Shown piece by piece: positions 8,962 through 17,274 of a stretch of 64,000 nucleotides of DNA. Location of the stretch: NCBI GenBank assembly GCA_013213745.1, contig JABSQH010000125.1, positions 33,964 to 97,963 on the forward strand. The letters run 5' to 3'. The notes below the pieces were generated by a model, which saw only the letters and a list, made by a program, of their open reading frames with translations, was not told the origin of the DNA and made no database searches. The number at the start of each line of letters is the position of its first letter. Positions within the stretch are counted from its first letter, which is position 1. Position numbers and translations under genes: made by a program. This DNA comes from Ilumatobacteraceae bacterium. GTDB taxonomy: Bacteria; Actinomycetota; Acidimicrobiia; Acidimicrobiales; Ilumatobacteraceae.

Positions 8962-9687
8962 CTACTGCAACCCGACGTACGACCCGCCGTCGACCGGGAG
9001 GTGGACACCGGTGGTGAATCTGGCGTGCTCGCTGCACAAGAACGCCACGATCGCCCCGAAGTCGCTCGCCGCGCCCGTGCGCATCTGGGCCAGCGCATCG
9101 CCGTAGAGGGCCTCGGTACGACCCGTGGCATGCAATCCCGGTTGCACGCTGTTGACGGTCACGCCGTCGTCGGCGAGTTCCAGGGCCAGCGTCTTCAAGA
9201 ACGCGGTCGCCCCGGCACGTGCCGTGTTCGACAGGATCAAGGTGCCGATCGGTTGGCGCACCGACACCGACGTAATCGCCACGACCCGCCCCCAACCGCG
9301 GTCACGCATCGCAGGAACTGCGGCCTTACACATCGCTACGACCGACATCAGGTTCAGGTCGAGCGCGTCGGGGTAAGCATCGACCGGCGTCGATTCGAAC
9401 GTGCCGGGCGGCGGACCGCCCGCATTCGGAACGAGAATGTCCACGCCGCCAAGCGCCGCAGCGGCGTCGTCGACAAAACCGGCGGCGCCCTCTGGACTCG
9501 ACACGTCGGCGACGATCGGGACGCAGCCGTTGCCGATGTCAGCTGCTGCTGCCTCGACGCGTTCGGTGGTCCGACCGCAGATCGCCACCTGGACGCCTTC
9601 TGCCGCCAAGGCCCGAGCCGACTCCAGTCCGAGGCCCGAGGTTGCTGCAGCGACGGCCGCGCGGCGACCGGAGATTCCGAGGTCCAT
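8962..9687 (-). CDS. SDR-family oxidoreductase, FabG-like with altered active site
   Basis: A 241-residue short-chain dehydrogenase/reductase. The N-terminal Rossmann glycine motif is TSGLG at 16-20, followed by an NAG motif in the middle and a C-terminal PVDGG as in 3-oxoacyl-ACP reductases. The canonical YxxxK catalytic pair is absent: after the ITSVS serine the corresponding stretch reads ILSNTARAGA. Related actinobacterial SDRs with an SNxxR-type stretch exist, so this may be a subfamily feature rather than damage. It lies 19 bp downstream of the debranching-enzyme gene on the same strand and is probably cotranscribed. Confidence 0.8.
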   Translation of the reverse strand: MDLGISGRRAAVAAATSGLGLESARALAAEGVQVAICGRTTERVEAAAADIGNGCVPIVADVSSPEGAAGFVDDAAAALGGVDILVPNAGGPPPGTFESTPVDAYPDALDLNLMSVVAMCKAAVPAMRDRGWGRVVAITSVSVRQPIGTLILSNTARAGATAFLKTLALELADDGVTVNSVQPGLHATGRTEALYGDALAQMRTGAASDFGAIVAFLCSEHARFTTGVHLPVDGGSYVGLQ

Positions 9688-9706
9688 GCCCGCACGTTAC
9701 GGCGCG

Positions 9707-11590
9707 TCAGCCCCGCGCCGACGACGTGAGGACGACGATCGACCGACCGTCGACCCGTACCGACTCTGCAATCGGCTCACGGCGACCGCTGACGCTTTCG
9801 TCGGCATGGTCGAGATGGTGGTCGACGAATCCAGGGATCGAGCCGCCCTCGTCGGCCGTGTCGATCAACACCCACCACGGCCCGGGGGCCTGCACGACGA
9901 AGGTCAACTCTTCCCACCACATGTTGGCCATCACGTACAGATCGCCGACATGCCACGCCACCGCGCGCGCCGCGCCGGAGACGTCGGGCGGACCGTCGGT
10001 ACCGAACCACTCGATCCGGCTCCCCCACCAGTCGCCGTCGGCGAAGATCGGGCGCGCGGTGCGTGCGGCGATCAGTCGCCGCACGAAGCGCTCGTGGTCG
10101 CCCCAGGCCGTTCGCCGATTCCAGTCGATCCAACTGATCTCATTGTCCTGGTTGTAGGCGTTGTTGTTGCCATGCTGCGTCCTGGCGAACTCGTCGCCGG
10201 CGACGAACATCGGCGTGCCGTGACTGAGCAGGAGCAGGCACGCGGCATTGCGCAGCTGCCGGCGGCGGAGCGACATCACTCGGTCGGGGACCCCGTCGTC
10301 GCCCTCCCACCCGCAGTTCCACGACCGGTTGTCGTCGTGGCCATCGGTGTTGTCCCAACCGTTGGCGTCGTTGTGCTTGCGGTCGTAGGCGACGAGGTCG
10401 TACATCGTGAACCCGTCGTGGGCCGTGAGAAAGTTGATCGACGTCGCCGGTGTGTCGAAGAGGTCAGGGCTGCCCTCGACACGGTGCATCATCGCCGCCA
10501 CGACCCCGGCCTCGCCGCGCAAGAAACTGCGCATGTCGTCGCGAAACCGCCCGTTCCACTGCGCCCATCGAGGATCGGGAAAGTCGCGACCCAACAGGTA
10601 CCGGGCGAGGTCCCACGGCTCGGCCACCAGCGCCACGCCGCGTCGCTGCGCCCAATCACCGATCGAGTGAACGAACTCCGGACTTCGAGCCAACACCGCT
10701 GCGAGATCGAAGCGAAATCCGTCGACGCCGAGGTCGGCGAGTCGATCGAGACCGGCCATCACGAGATCGCGAGCCGGTGCGGATGTGGCGTCGATGATGT
10801 TGCCGGTCCCGGCATCGTTCACGTACGAGCCGTCGGGGTGCAATGCGTAGTACTCGCCTTCGCCGAGGCCGCGCAGGGTGTACGTCGGGCCGTCCCGGCC
10901 GGACTCGGTGGTGTGGTTGACCACCACATCGAGCCATACCTCGATGTCGAGGGCATGCGCCGCAGTCACGAGCGCCGCAAGTTCGGCCGCCGCGTCAGGT
11001 CTCGCGGCATAGCCGCGATGGACGGCGCCGAACACGAGCGGCATGTACCCCCAGTAGTTGCCTTCGTCAGGGTCGTACTGGTGCACCGGCAACAGTTCCA
11101 GCACGCTCACACCGAGATCGGCAATGCGTGGCAGCTCGTCGATCAGCGCGGTGAACGTGCCAGCGTCGGAGCGATCACGTCGCATCGTCGCTCCACGAAC
11201 ATGTGCTTCGTACACGACGCGCGGGCGCGTCGAGCGGCGAGGACGACTCGGCGACGGCCAGCGACGAGCAACAGCACGCGGGGCGATGTCGATGTTGTCG
11301 ACCGACGACGCTTCGGCCGCCGCACGGGAGTGCGCCGGCGGGAACCACACCTCGGTTGCGTCGGGGTCGACGAGCAGCCGCTTCGGATCGAAGCCCAGAG
11401 CCGGCTCGCCGACGGCCTGCAATCCGTACACATCACCGTCCGCGACCGAACCGACCCACTCGTCGCCAACCCGACGCAGCGGTGTCCGCCGCCACTGCGG
11501 AGCCGTGGCTTCGGCGGCGACAAGCAAGGTGACCGACTGTGCGCCCGGGGCATGCACCCGAACCTCGATCCGCGCCGCCTCACCAGACAT
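9707..11590 (-). CDS. glgX: Glycogen debranching enzyme, GlgX-type GH13
   Basis: A 627-residue GH13 alpha-amylase-superfamily protein with an N-terminal CBM48-like beta-sandwich and a (beta/alpha)8 barrel. Conserved regions are DVVVNH (221-226), the nucleophile D295 in GFRFDLA, the acid/base E324 in VAEPWD and the transition-state stabiliser D392 in TAHDG. The NYWGY and NQDNEISW motifs are typical of isoamylase/GlgX enzymes that hydrolyse alpha-1,6 branches during glycogen breakdown. It is divergent from the MoxR gene and upstream of the SDR. At 627 residues it is slightly shorter than typical actinobacterial GlgX (~700). Confidence 0.88.
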   Translation of the reverse strand: MSGEAARIEVRVHAPGAQSVTLLVAAEATAPQWRRTPLRRVGDEWVGSVADGDVYGLQAVGEPALGFDPKRLLVDPDATEVWFPPAHSRAAAEASSVDNIDIAPRAVARRWPSPSRPRRSTRPRVVYEAHVRGATMRRDRSDAGTFTALIDELPRIADLGVSVLELLPVHQYDPDEGNYWGYMPLVFGAVHRGYAARPDAAAELAALVTAAHALDIEVWLDVVVNHTTESGRDGPTYTLRGLGEGEYYALHPDGSYVNDAGTGNIIDATSAPARDLVMAGLDRLADLGVDGFRFDLAAVLARSPEFVHSIGDWAQRRGVALVAEPWDLARYLLGRDFPDPRWAQWNGRFRDDMRSFLRGEAGVVAAMMHRVEGSPDLFDTPATSINFLTAHDGFTMYDLVAYDRKHNDANGWDNTDGHDDNRSWNCGWEGDDGVPDRVMSLRRRQLRNAACLLLLSHGTPMFVAGDEFARTQHGNNNAYNQDNEISWIDWNRRTAWGDHERFVRRLIAARTARPIFADGDWWGSRIEWFGTDGPPDVSGAARAVAWHVGDLYVMANMWWEELTFVVQAPGPWWVLIDTADEGGSIPGFVDHHLDHADESVSGRREPIAESVRVDGRSIVVLTSSARG

Positions 11591-11646
11591 CGGCCCTAGT
11601 GTTCCAGCTGCGGGGTCTCACCTCGGTCGCCAGTATCGTTCGGCGA

Positions 11647-12600
11647 ATGACGCCGAGCGAGGTCTCCACGGCGCTGAGCGCAACGGGCTACCTCCCCGAC
11701 GACGGCATCGCCACTGCGGTGTTTCTCGCCCTCGAACTGCAGCGACCGCTCCTTCTCGAGGGCGAAGCCGGTGTCGGCAAGACCGAACTCGCCAAGGCGC
11801 TGGCCCAACTCACCGGCGGTCGGCTGATCCGATTGCAGTGTTACGAAGGCATCGACGTCGCTCAAGCTGTGTACGACTGGGATTACTCCCGCCAGCTCCT
11901 GCATCTCCGTGCCGCCGAGGCGACCGGCGAGACCGACCATCGTTCGGCCGATGCGCTCGAAGCGGAGTTGTACGGCGAGCGGTTCCTCATCAAGCGGGCG
12001 ATCCTCGAGGCGATCGAACCGATCGAAGGGCCACCTCCGGTGTTGTTGATCGATGAAATCGACCGCGCCGACGATGAGTTCGAGGCCTACCTGTTGGAGG
12101 TGCTGTCCGACTACCAGGTGACCATCCCCGAGATCGGCGTCGTGCGGGCCGATCGACCACCACTGGTCGTGCTCACGTCGAACCGCACACGCGACGTCCA
12201 CGACGCGCTCAAGCGGCGCTGTCTCTACCACTGGGTGGAGCATCCGTCGTTCGACCGTGAGGTGGCGATCGTCCAGCTCCGGGTCCCCGACATCGATGCC
12301 ACGCTGGCCCGCGAGATCGCCGCGGCGGCCGGCGCCCTACGCGATCTCGATCTCTACAAGCCGCCCGGCGTCGCCGAAACCATCGATTGGGCGGCTGCGG
12401 TGTTTCGCCTGGGCGCCAACTCGATCGACGAACACCTCGCCGCCGTCACGCTCGGCACCGTCGTCAAGTACCGCGAAGACGAGCGGCGGGTGATCGAACA
12501 CGGCCTCGACGAAGTCGTCGCCGCCGCCGTGCGCCGTGCCGGCGCCGATGCCGCAACGCTGTTCGACCCCCCGTTGCCGCCACCGGCGGCGGACGAATGA
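11647..12600 (+). CDS. MoxR-family AAA+ ATPase (CoxD-like)
   Basis: A 317-residue MoxR AAA+ ATPase with Walker A GEAGVGKTE (39-47), Walker B VLLIDEID (132-139) and sensor SNRTRD. In cox clusters the CoxD member works with the VWA protein CoxE to insert sulfur and copper into the hydroxylase active site, acting as a chaperone. The next gene encodes a VWA protein with an ATGA overlap, the classical MoxR-VWA pair, and XdhC-like genes follow. This supports a maturation role for the molybdenum enzyme encoded nearby. Confidence 0.88.
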   Translation: MTPSEVSTALSATGYLPDDGIATAVFLALELQRPLLLEGEAGVGKTELAKALAQLTGGRLIRLQCYEGIDVAQAVYDWDYSRQLLHLRAAEATGETDHRSADALEAELYGERFLIKRAILEAIEPIEGPPPVLLIDEIDRADDEFEAYLLEVLSDYQVTIPEIGVVRADRPPLVVLTSNRTRDVHDALKRRCLYHWVEHPSFDREVAIVQLRVPDIDATLAREIAAAAGALRDLDLYKPPGVAETIDWAAAVFRLGANSIDEHLAAVTLGTVVKYREDERRVIEHGLDEVVAAAVRRAGADAATLFDPPLPPPAADE

Positions 12601-13733
12601 GTGCGGGGACACCTGCGGCCATCGCTGTCGGGTTCACCCACGCCCTGCGCCACGCAGGATTGGCGGTCCCGACGCGCTGCACACACACCTACGCCGAAGC
12701 ACTGGGCACCATCGGGTTGGGCACGCGCCACGACGTGTACTGGGCCGGACGGACCACTCTCGTGCACCGCCCCGAAGACATCGAGCTGTACGACGAGACC
12801 TTCGATCGCTACTTCCATTCGAACCGACGCGCCGACACCGAAACGGCCGACGTCCTGCGCGTCGAGCTGGTCACCGACCGAGACGACGACGGCAACAGCG
12901 GCGAGGGAGCAGACCACACGATCACGTTGCGATGGTCGAACGCCGAAACACTGCGCCACAAGGACTTCGCCGACTACACCCGCGACGAACTCCACGACGC
13001 CCACCGCCTGATGGCCGAGATGCGGTTCACCGGCGACCGACACCGATCGTTGCGGCGCACCGCGAGTCGACGACCGACGACCGTCCCCGACGTACGACGC
13101 ACCGTGCGCGCCGCAATGCGCTCGGGAGGCGAGCCGATCAGTCGCCACCATCGGCGACGTGCGACGCGGCTCAGGCGCCTCGTGCTGTTGCTGGACGTGA
13201 GCGGCTCGATGGAGCCCTATGCACGAGCGCTGCTGCGATTCGTGCAAGCCGCGGTCGCCGGCCGGCAGCGAGTCGAGGCATTTGCCATCGGCACCCGACT
13301 CACCCGCGTCACCCGCGAGCTCGGAGCACGCGACCCCGATGCCGCGCTCGCGGCCGCGACCGATCGCGTCCACGACTGGAGCGGAGGCACGCGACTCGGG
13401 CCATGCCTCCGAGCGTTCAACGACGAGTGGGGCATTCGTGGCATGGCCCGCGGCGCAACGGTTGTCGTCCTGTCCGACGGGTGGGATCGCGGCGACCCCG
13501 AACAGCTCGCCGAGGAGATGCAACGACTCCAACGCGTGGCCCATCGGGTGGTATGGGTCAACCCATTGAAGACCACGCCGGGATATGCCCCGCTGGCCCG
13601 CGGCATGGCTGCCGCGCTGCCATTCGTCGACGACTTCGTCGAGGGACACTCGATCGACGCCCTCGAACAGCTCGCCGCAGTCGTTGCCGGCACCGTCCAC
13701 TCGCCCCCACAAGCAGGAGCAACACGACCATGA
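12597..13733 (+). CDS. VWA-domain protein, CoxE-like
   Basis: A 378-residue von Willebrand factor A protein of the CoxE type. The basic middle region precedes a C-terminal VWA domain whose MIDAS motif is DVSGS at 200-204 (LLLDVSGSM), with the later metal-site segment SDGWDRGD. The N-terminal ~130 residues match the CoxE-specific region. It is coupled to the MoxR ATPase by ATGA and to XdhC by ATGA. The pair is expected to remodel the molybdenum hydroxylase during cofactor maturation. Confidence 0.86.
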   Translation: MSAGTPAAIAVGFTHALRHAGLAVPTRCTHTYAEALGTIGLGTRHDVYWAGRTTLVHRPEDIELYDETFDRYFHSNRRADTETADVLRVELVTDRDDDGNSGEGADHTITLRWSNAETLRHKDFADYTRDELHDAHRLMAEMRFTGDRHRSLRRTASRRPTTVPDVRRTVRAAMRSGGEPISRHHRRRATRLRRLVLLLDVSGSMEPYARALLRFVQAAVAGRQRVEAFAIGTRLTRVTRELGARDPDAALAAATDRVHDWSGGTRLGPCLRAFNDEWGIRGMARGATVVVLSDGWDRGDPEQLAEEMQRLQRVAHRVVWVNPLKTTPGYAPLARGMAAALPFVDDFVEGHSIDALEQLAAVVAGTVHSPPQAGATRP

Positions 13734-14047
13734 TCGACGTACTCGACGACATCGACCGCTGGCGTGCGGCCGGCCACCGGGTGGCCGTTGCCCGGGTGGT
13801 CGACACCGCAGGCTCCGGCCCGCGCGAGATCGGCGCGACGATGGCCGTTGCGGATGACGGTGAGGTGTCCGGATCGGTCAGCGGCGGATGTGTCGAAGGC
13901 GCGGTCGTCGGTGAAGCGCTGGCGATCCTCGACGGCACCCGCGACGCCGGCGTGATCACCTTCGGCTACTCCGACGACGAGGCCTTCGCCGTCGGGCTGA
14001 CCTGCGGCGGCACGATTCACCTATTCATCGAGGAGCTCGATTGGTGA
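13730..14047 (+). CDS. XdhC/CoxI-domain protein (small)
   Basis: A 105-residue stand-alone XdhC_CoxI domain. The signature SGGCVE (51-56) with C54 is intact. XdhC proteins bind molybdenum cofactor, support its sulfuration and deliver it to xanthine dehydrogenase-type enzymes. It lacks the Rossmann-like second half, which is supplied by the next gene. Both boundaries are four-base overlaps, so it sits tightly inside the maturation operon. Confidence 0.85.
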   Translation: MIDVLDDIDRWRAAGHRVAVARVVDTAGSGPREIGATMAVADDGEVSGSVSGGCVEGAVVGEALAILDGTRDAGVITFGYSDDEAFAVGLTCGGTIHLFIEELDW

Positions 14048-14847
14048 GCATGTATGAGCGGTGGTCCGAGGCCGTGCGCGCCGGCGAGCCGATTGCGCTC
14101 GTCACGGTGGTCGACGGTCCCGGCACCGGGTCGAAACTGCTCGTGGAGCCCGGCGTCGCAGCGCAGGGCACGTTGGGTGACAGCGAGCTCGATCGCGTCG
14201 CCGCCCGCGATGCGCTCGCCGAACTCGAAGCCGCCCGTTCGGGGGTCCGTCACTACGGCCCGCAGGGCCAAACCACCCCAGAGGACCTCATCGACGCACC
14301 GATCGTGCAGGTATTCGTCGACGTCCACGCGCCACCGCCCGAGATGTGGATCTTCGGCGCGGTCGACTTCACCGCCGCGTTGGCGCGGGTGGCCAAGGTG
14401 CTCGGCTACCAGGTCACCGTGTGCGACGCCCGAGAAGTGTTCGCCACGCGACGCCGCTTTCCGATGGCCGACCAGGTCGTCGTGTCGTGGCCGACTCCGG
14501 TGTTCGACGAGCGCGGCGCCGAGCTCGGCCCGCGCGACGCAGTGTGCATCCTGACCCACGACCCGAAGTTCGACATCCCTGCGGTGCGCGGCGCACTCGA
14601 GACCAGGGTCGGCTATATCGGCGTCATGGGCAGTCGTCGCACCCACGACACCCGACTGGCGCGACTCGCCGACGCCGGCGTCGATGCCCCGGCCGATCTC
14701 GATCGGCTGATGTCGCCAATCGGTCTCGACCTCGGCGCCCGCACTCCAGAGGAGACCGCTGTGTCGATCTGTGCCGAGATCATCGCTCGCCGCACGGGTC
14801 GAGCCGTTCCGTCGCTGCGGGACAGCGACGGGCCCATTCACGATTAA
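14044..14847 (+). CDS. XdhC-family protein (two-domain)
   Basis: A 267-residue XdhC-family protein. An N-terminal CoxI-like domain (about 1-85) lacks the SGGCVE cysteine and instead reads GTLGDSELD. The C-terminal XdhC_C Rossmann domain contains YIGVMGSRRTH and a final ARTPEETAVSICAEI segment. GTG 14044 overlaps the previous stop as GTGA; ATG 14050 is an alternative. The combination of a short cysteine-bearing partner and a longer Cys-less partner suggests a heteromeric MoCo chaperone, which is inference. Confidence 0.85.
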   Translation: MSMYERWSEAVRAGEPIALVTVVDGPGTGSKLLVEPGVAAQGTLGDSELDRVAARDALAELEAARSGVRHYGPQGQTTPEDLIDAPIVQVFVDVHAPPPEMWIFGAVDFTAALARVAKVLGYQVTVCDAREVFATRRRFPMADQVVVSWPTPVFDERGAELGPRDAVCILTHDPKFDIPAVRGALETRVGYIGVMGSRRTHDTRLARLADAGVDAPADLDRLMSPIGLDLGARTPEETAVSICAEIIARRTGRAVPSLRDSDGPIHD

Positions 14848-14848
14848 G

Positions 14849-14893
14849 ACGGGCTCAGTCGCCCTGGCGGGCTTCCCCTCGCCTCCCGTGCTC
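14849..14893. repeat. 45-bp direct repeat, unit 1
   Basis: The first of two copies of a 45-bp GC-rich sequence beginning ACGGGCTC and ending CCTCCCGTGCTC. It follows the XdhC stop codon directly; the second copy starts 49 bp after its end. The two differ at one position (CTCAGTC versus CTCGGTC). Confidence 0.85.
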
Positions 14894-14942
14894 CCGCCGC
14901 TACCGCTCTGGTCGCCCACTTGCGCTGGTTGACGCGATCTAC

Positions 14943-14987
14943 ACGGGCTCGGTCGCCCTGGCGGGCTTCCCCTCGCCTCCCGTGCTC
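14943..14987. repeat. 45-bp direct repeat, unit 2
   Basis: The second copy of the 45-bp sequence, 44 of 45 bases identical to unit 1. It ends 24 bp before the stop of the convergent NlpC/P60 gene. The CTTCCCCTCGCC segment resembles the CTTTCCCTCRCC segment of family C elements elsewhere in the window, so it may be a distant relative. Confidence 0.85.
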
Positions 14988-15011
14988 ACGCCTGCAGTGA
15001 GGCGGAGCCAA

Positions 15012-15734
15012 TCAACTCGTCGGGTCGCCGAAGTTGACCGTGTTGCGGCGGCGTTCGGAGATCGTGTCGACCTCGACAGTCCGCCCGGAGTGCACCGAGT
15101 GCACGATGGCGTCGCCGACGCCGAGGTAGATCATCACATGGCCCGGATAGTGCACGAGGTCGCCGGCACGGGCCGTCGAACGATCGAGCGGCGCCGCCTC
15201 ACGGATCTGCGTGCCACTCTGGCGATACAGCTCCTGGCCGGCACGGCCCCATGCATACGAGGTCAGACCAGAACAGTCGAAGCCGACACCTTCGACACTG
15301 GAGTGCGAGCGGTACGGCACTCCGACCTGGGTCATCGCCGCGATCACCGCCCGCTGGTGCGTCATCGGCGTGACGGCCCACGCCCGCTCCATCTCCTCGG
15401 TGTCATAGCCGAGCTGTTGGGCCGCGAAGATCGCCGTCGCCGAGCGCCAGGTCAGGTAGTCGATGAGCGCGTCGTACTCATCGGTGGTCTCGTACTGATC
15501 CAACGCGGCCAGCGCCATCTTGGCGGCACCGGAGGTCTCTTCGGCCAACGCGTTGCGGGGCAACGGCTCAGCGACGAACGCTGCGGCGGTCGGCCCGTCG
15601 ACGAACGACGCGCCGACAATCGACGCGCCGGCGATTGCGAGCGCTCCGATCAGAGGACGAACGCCGAAGCGGCGAGGTGTTGTCGCCGGGACAACAGCAT
15701 GGGCGTATGGGGTCGTCGTGGACGAGGAAGACAT
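15012..15734 (-). CDS. NlpC/P60-family cell-wall hydrolase
   Basis: A 240-residue exported protein. A hydrophobic helix at about 28-46 serves as signal or anchor. A helical linker follows, and the NlpC/P60 papain-like domain spans about 125-240. The catalytic Cys is C154 in GFDCSG, with H199 in PGHVMIYLG and a third polar residue at H212. Such enzymes cut D-Glu-mDAP bonds in peptidoglycan stem peptides. The start chosen is the ATG that gives a short polar leader before the helix; a longer open frame upstream overlaps the divergent gene. It is out of context for the maturation operon, whose plus-strand genes flank it. Confidence 0.83.
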   Translation of the reverse strand: MSSSSTTTPYAHAVVPATTPRRFGVRPLIGALAIAGASIVGASFVDGPTAAAFVAEPLPRNALAEETSGAAKMALAALDQYETTDEYDALIDYLTWRSATAIFAAQQLGYDTEEMERAWAVTPMTHQRAVIAAMTQVGVPYRSHSSVEGVGFDCSGLTSYAWGRAGQELYRQSGTQIREAAPLDRSTARAGDLVHYPGHVMIYLGVGDAIVHSVHSGRTVEVDTISERRRNTVNFGDPTS

Positions 15735-15926
15735 GGTGTGGAGATGCGTCAGTCGGGGTACGCGGGACCCCGGCGGACGACGAGAGCCGACACTATCGTC
15801 ATCAAATCGCAACAAACAACCCGGGATGCCTCGATCTCGTTGCGCAGTCGTCACCCGAGCGTCATCGTGGACCGTGAACAACCACCCGTCAGCACCGTCG
15901 GAGACACCGCCAAACCGGACCAGACT

Positions 15927-16550
15927 GTGGCCGTGCCTTCCATCGATGCACGACCCGTGGCGATTCTTCTCGCCGCTGGCGGCGGCCACCGCTTTCAAGG
16001 AAACACGCACAAGCTGCTCACGCCGGTGGCCGGCCCCGGTGGTGATCGCCGCTCGGTAGTCGAACATGCACTTCGTGCGGTCATCGCCTCCGACATCGGC
16101 CCCGTGGTCGTCGTCTCGGGCGCCGTCGATCTCGCAGACACGCTCGCCACGGTCACCGCCGACGTCGTCGAGCGATCGATCACCGCCATCGAGCACGACG
16201 GCTGGGCCGCCGGTCAGGCGAGCTCACTCGCAGTTGGCGTACGGACGGCGATCGATCTCGGTGCGACCTCGGTCGTCGTCGGCTTGGGCGACCAGCCGGG
16301 TATCACTCCCGCCGCATGGCGGCGGGTCGCGTCCGCGGCTCAGCCGATCGCCGTCGCCACCTACGACGGTCGCCGTGGCAACCCGGTCCGCCTGGCGAGC
16401 GACGTATGGCCGCTGCTGCCGACCGAAGGCGACGAAGGTGCCCGCTCGCTGATGCGTCTTCGTCCCGATCTGGTCGGTGAAGTAGCGTGCGATGGCTCAG
16501 CGTTCGACATCGACACCTTGGAGGACCTCGCGCGATGGCAGAACAGTTGA
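15927..16550 (+). CDS. MobA/MocA-like nucleotidyltransferase
   Basis: A ~207-residue NTP-transferase-fold protein with N-terminal AILLAAGGGHRFQG (MobA-type LAAGxSxRxG) and the catalytic metal-site segment GLGDQPGI. Members of this group (MocA, CoxI-neighbour genes) attach CMP to molybdopterin to make the MCD form used by xanthine-dehydrogenase-family enzymes. Two adjacent GTG codons (15927 and 15933) are candidate starts. It overlaps coxG by 16 bp and belongs functionally with the maturation set upstream, though NlpC/P60 on the other strand intervenes. Confidence 0.82.
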   Translation: MAVPSIDARPVAILLAAGGGHRFQGNTHKLLTPVAGPGGDRRSVVEHALRAVIASDIGPVVVVSGAVDLADTLATVTADVVERSITAIEHDGWAAGQASSLAVGVRTAIDLGATSVVVGLGDQPGITPAAWRRVASAAQPIAVATYDGRRGNPVRLASDVWPLLPTEGDEGARSLMRLRPDLVGEVACDGSAFDIDTLEDLARWQNS

Positions 16551-17206
16551 TCAACGAGTTCACGGTCAACCGCCCGATCGACGAAGCGTGGCCAGTGCTC
16601 ACCGACGTGGAGCGCATCGCCCCGTGCCTCCCCGGCGCGCAGCTCAAAGAGATCGACGGCGACGACTACCGCGGTGTCGTCAAGGTCAAGTTGGGTGCGA
16701 TCCACAGCCAGTTCAAAGGCGATGCGCACTTCGTCGAACTCGACAACGACAACTACCGGGCGGTCATCAAGGGCGCCGGGCGCGACACGGGTGGACGGGG
16801 CAACGCCACCGCCGAAATCAGTGCGCAGGCCGAGGCCCTCTCGCCGACCAGCACCAAGGTGGTCGTCACCACCGACCTGCACATCACCGGAAAAGTGGCT
16901 CAGTTCGGGCGCGGCATCATGGGCGACGTCAGCGCCAAGTTGATGGCCCAGTTTGCGGTCAACCTGAACGAGATGCTCGACGAGCAGGGCGTGGGCGGGG
17001 CCGCCAACGAGAGCGACGATGCAGCCCCGACGGAGCCTGCCGAACCCGCGGCTGCCGAGGCGGCGACGGGCCCGCGCGTCATCGACGGACCCGCCACCGA
17101 ACCGATCGACCTGATGGAAGTCGGGGGAACCTCGGTGCTCAAACGAGCCATCCCCGCGTTGATCGCCGTGCTCGTACTCGTCGTGCTCTTCCGCCGGCGC
17201 GGGTGA
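16535..17206 (+). CDS. CoxG-like SRPBCC protein with membrane anchor
   Basis: A 223-residue carbon monoxide dehydrogenase subunit G family protein. The SRPBCC ligand-binding fold covers about 1-145 with the typical PIDEAWPVLTD and CLPGA motifs. An acidic Ala/Pro/Glu linker follows, then a C-terminal hydrophobic helix (about 203-219) ending in RRRG. CoxG proteins recruit the hydroxylase to the membrane or a quinone. The start ATG is preceded by GGAGG and lies inside the end of the nucleotidyltransferase gene. Confidence 0.88.
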   Translation: MAEQLINEFTVNRPIDEAWPVLTDVERIAPCLPGAQLKEIDGDDYRGVVKVKLGAIHSQFKGDAHFVELDNDNYRAVIKGAGRDTGGRGNATAEISAQAEALSPTSTKVVVTTDLHITGKVAQFGRGIMGDVSAKLMAQFAVNLNEMLDEQGVGGAANESDDAAPTEPAEPAAAEAATGPRVIDGPATEPIDLMEVGGTSVLKRAIPALIAVLVLVVLFRRRG

Positions 17207-17274
17207 CGACCACGGTTCACCCCCGCCATCTGCGCACCGGGCAACAGCACGCCGCCCTCACGCCCACCAGCTCG

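Noticed and set aside
14346..15926. Extension of the MobA-like open frame back to 14346.
   Set aside because: It would run antisense through the NlpC/P60 gene and over XdhC. The conserved domain begins right after GTG 15927.
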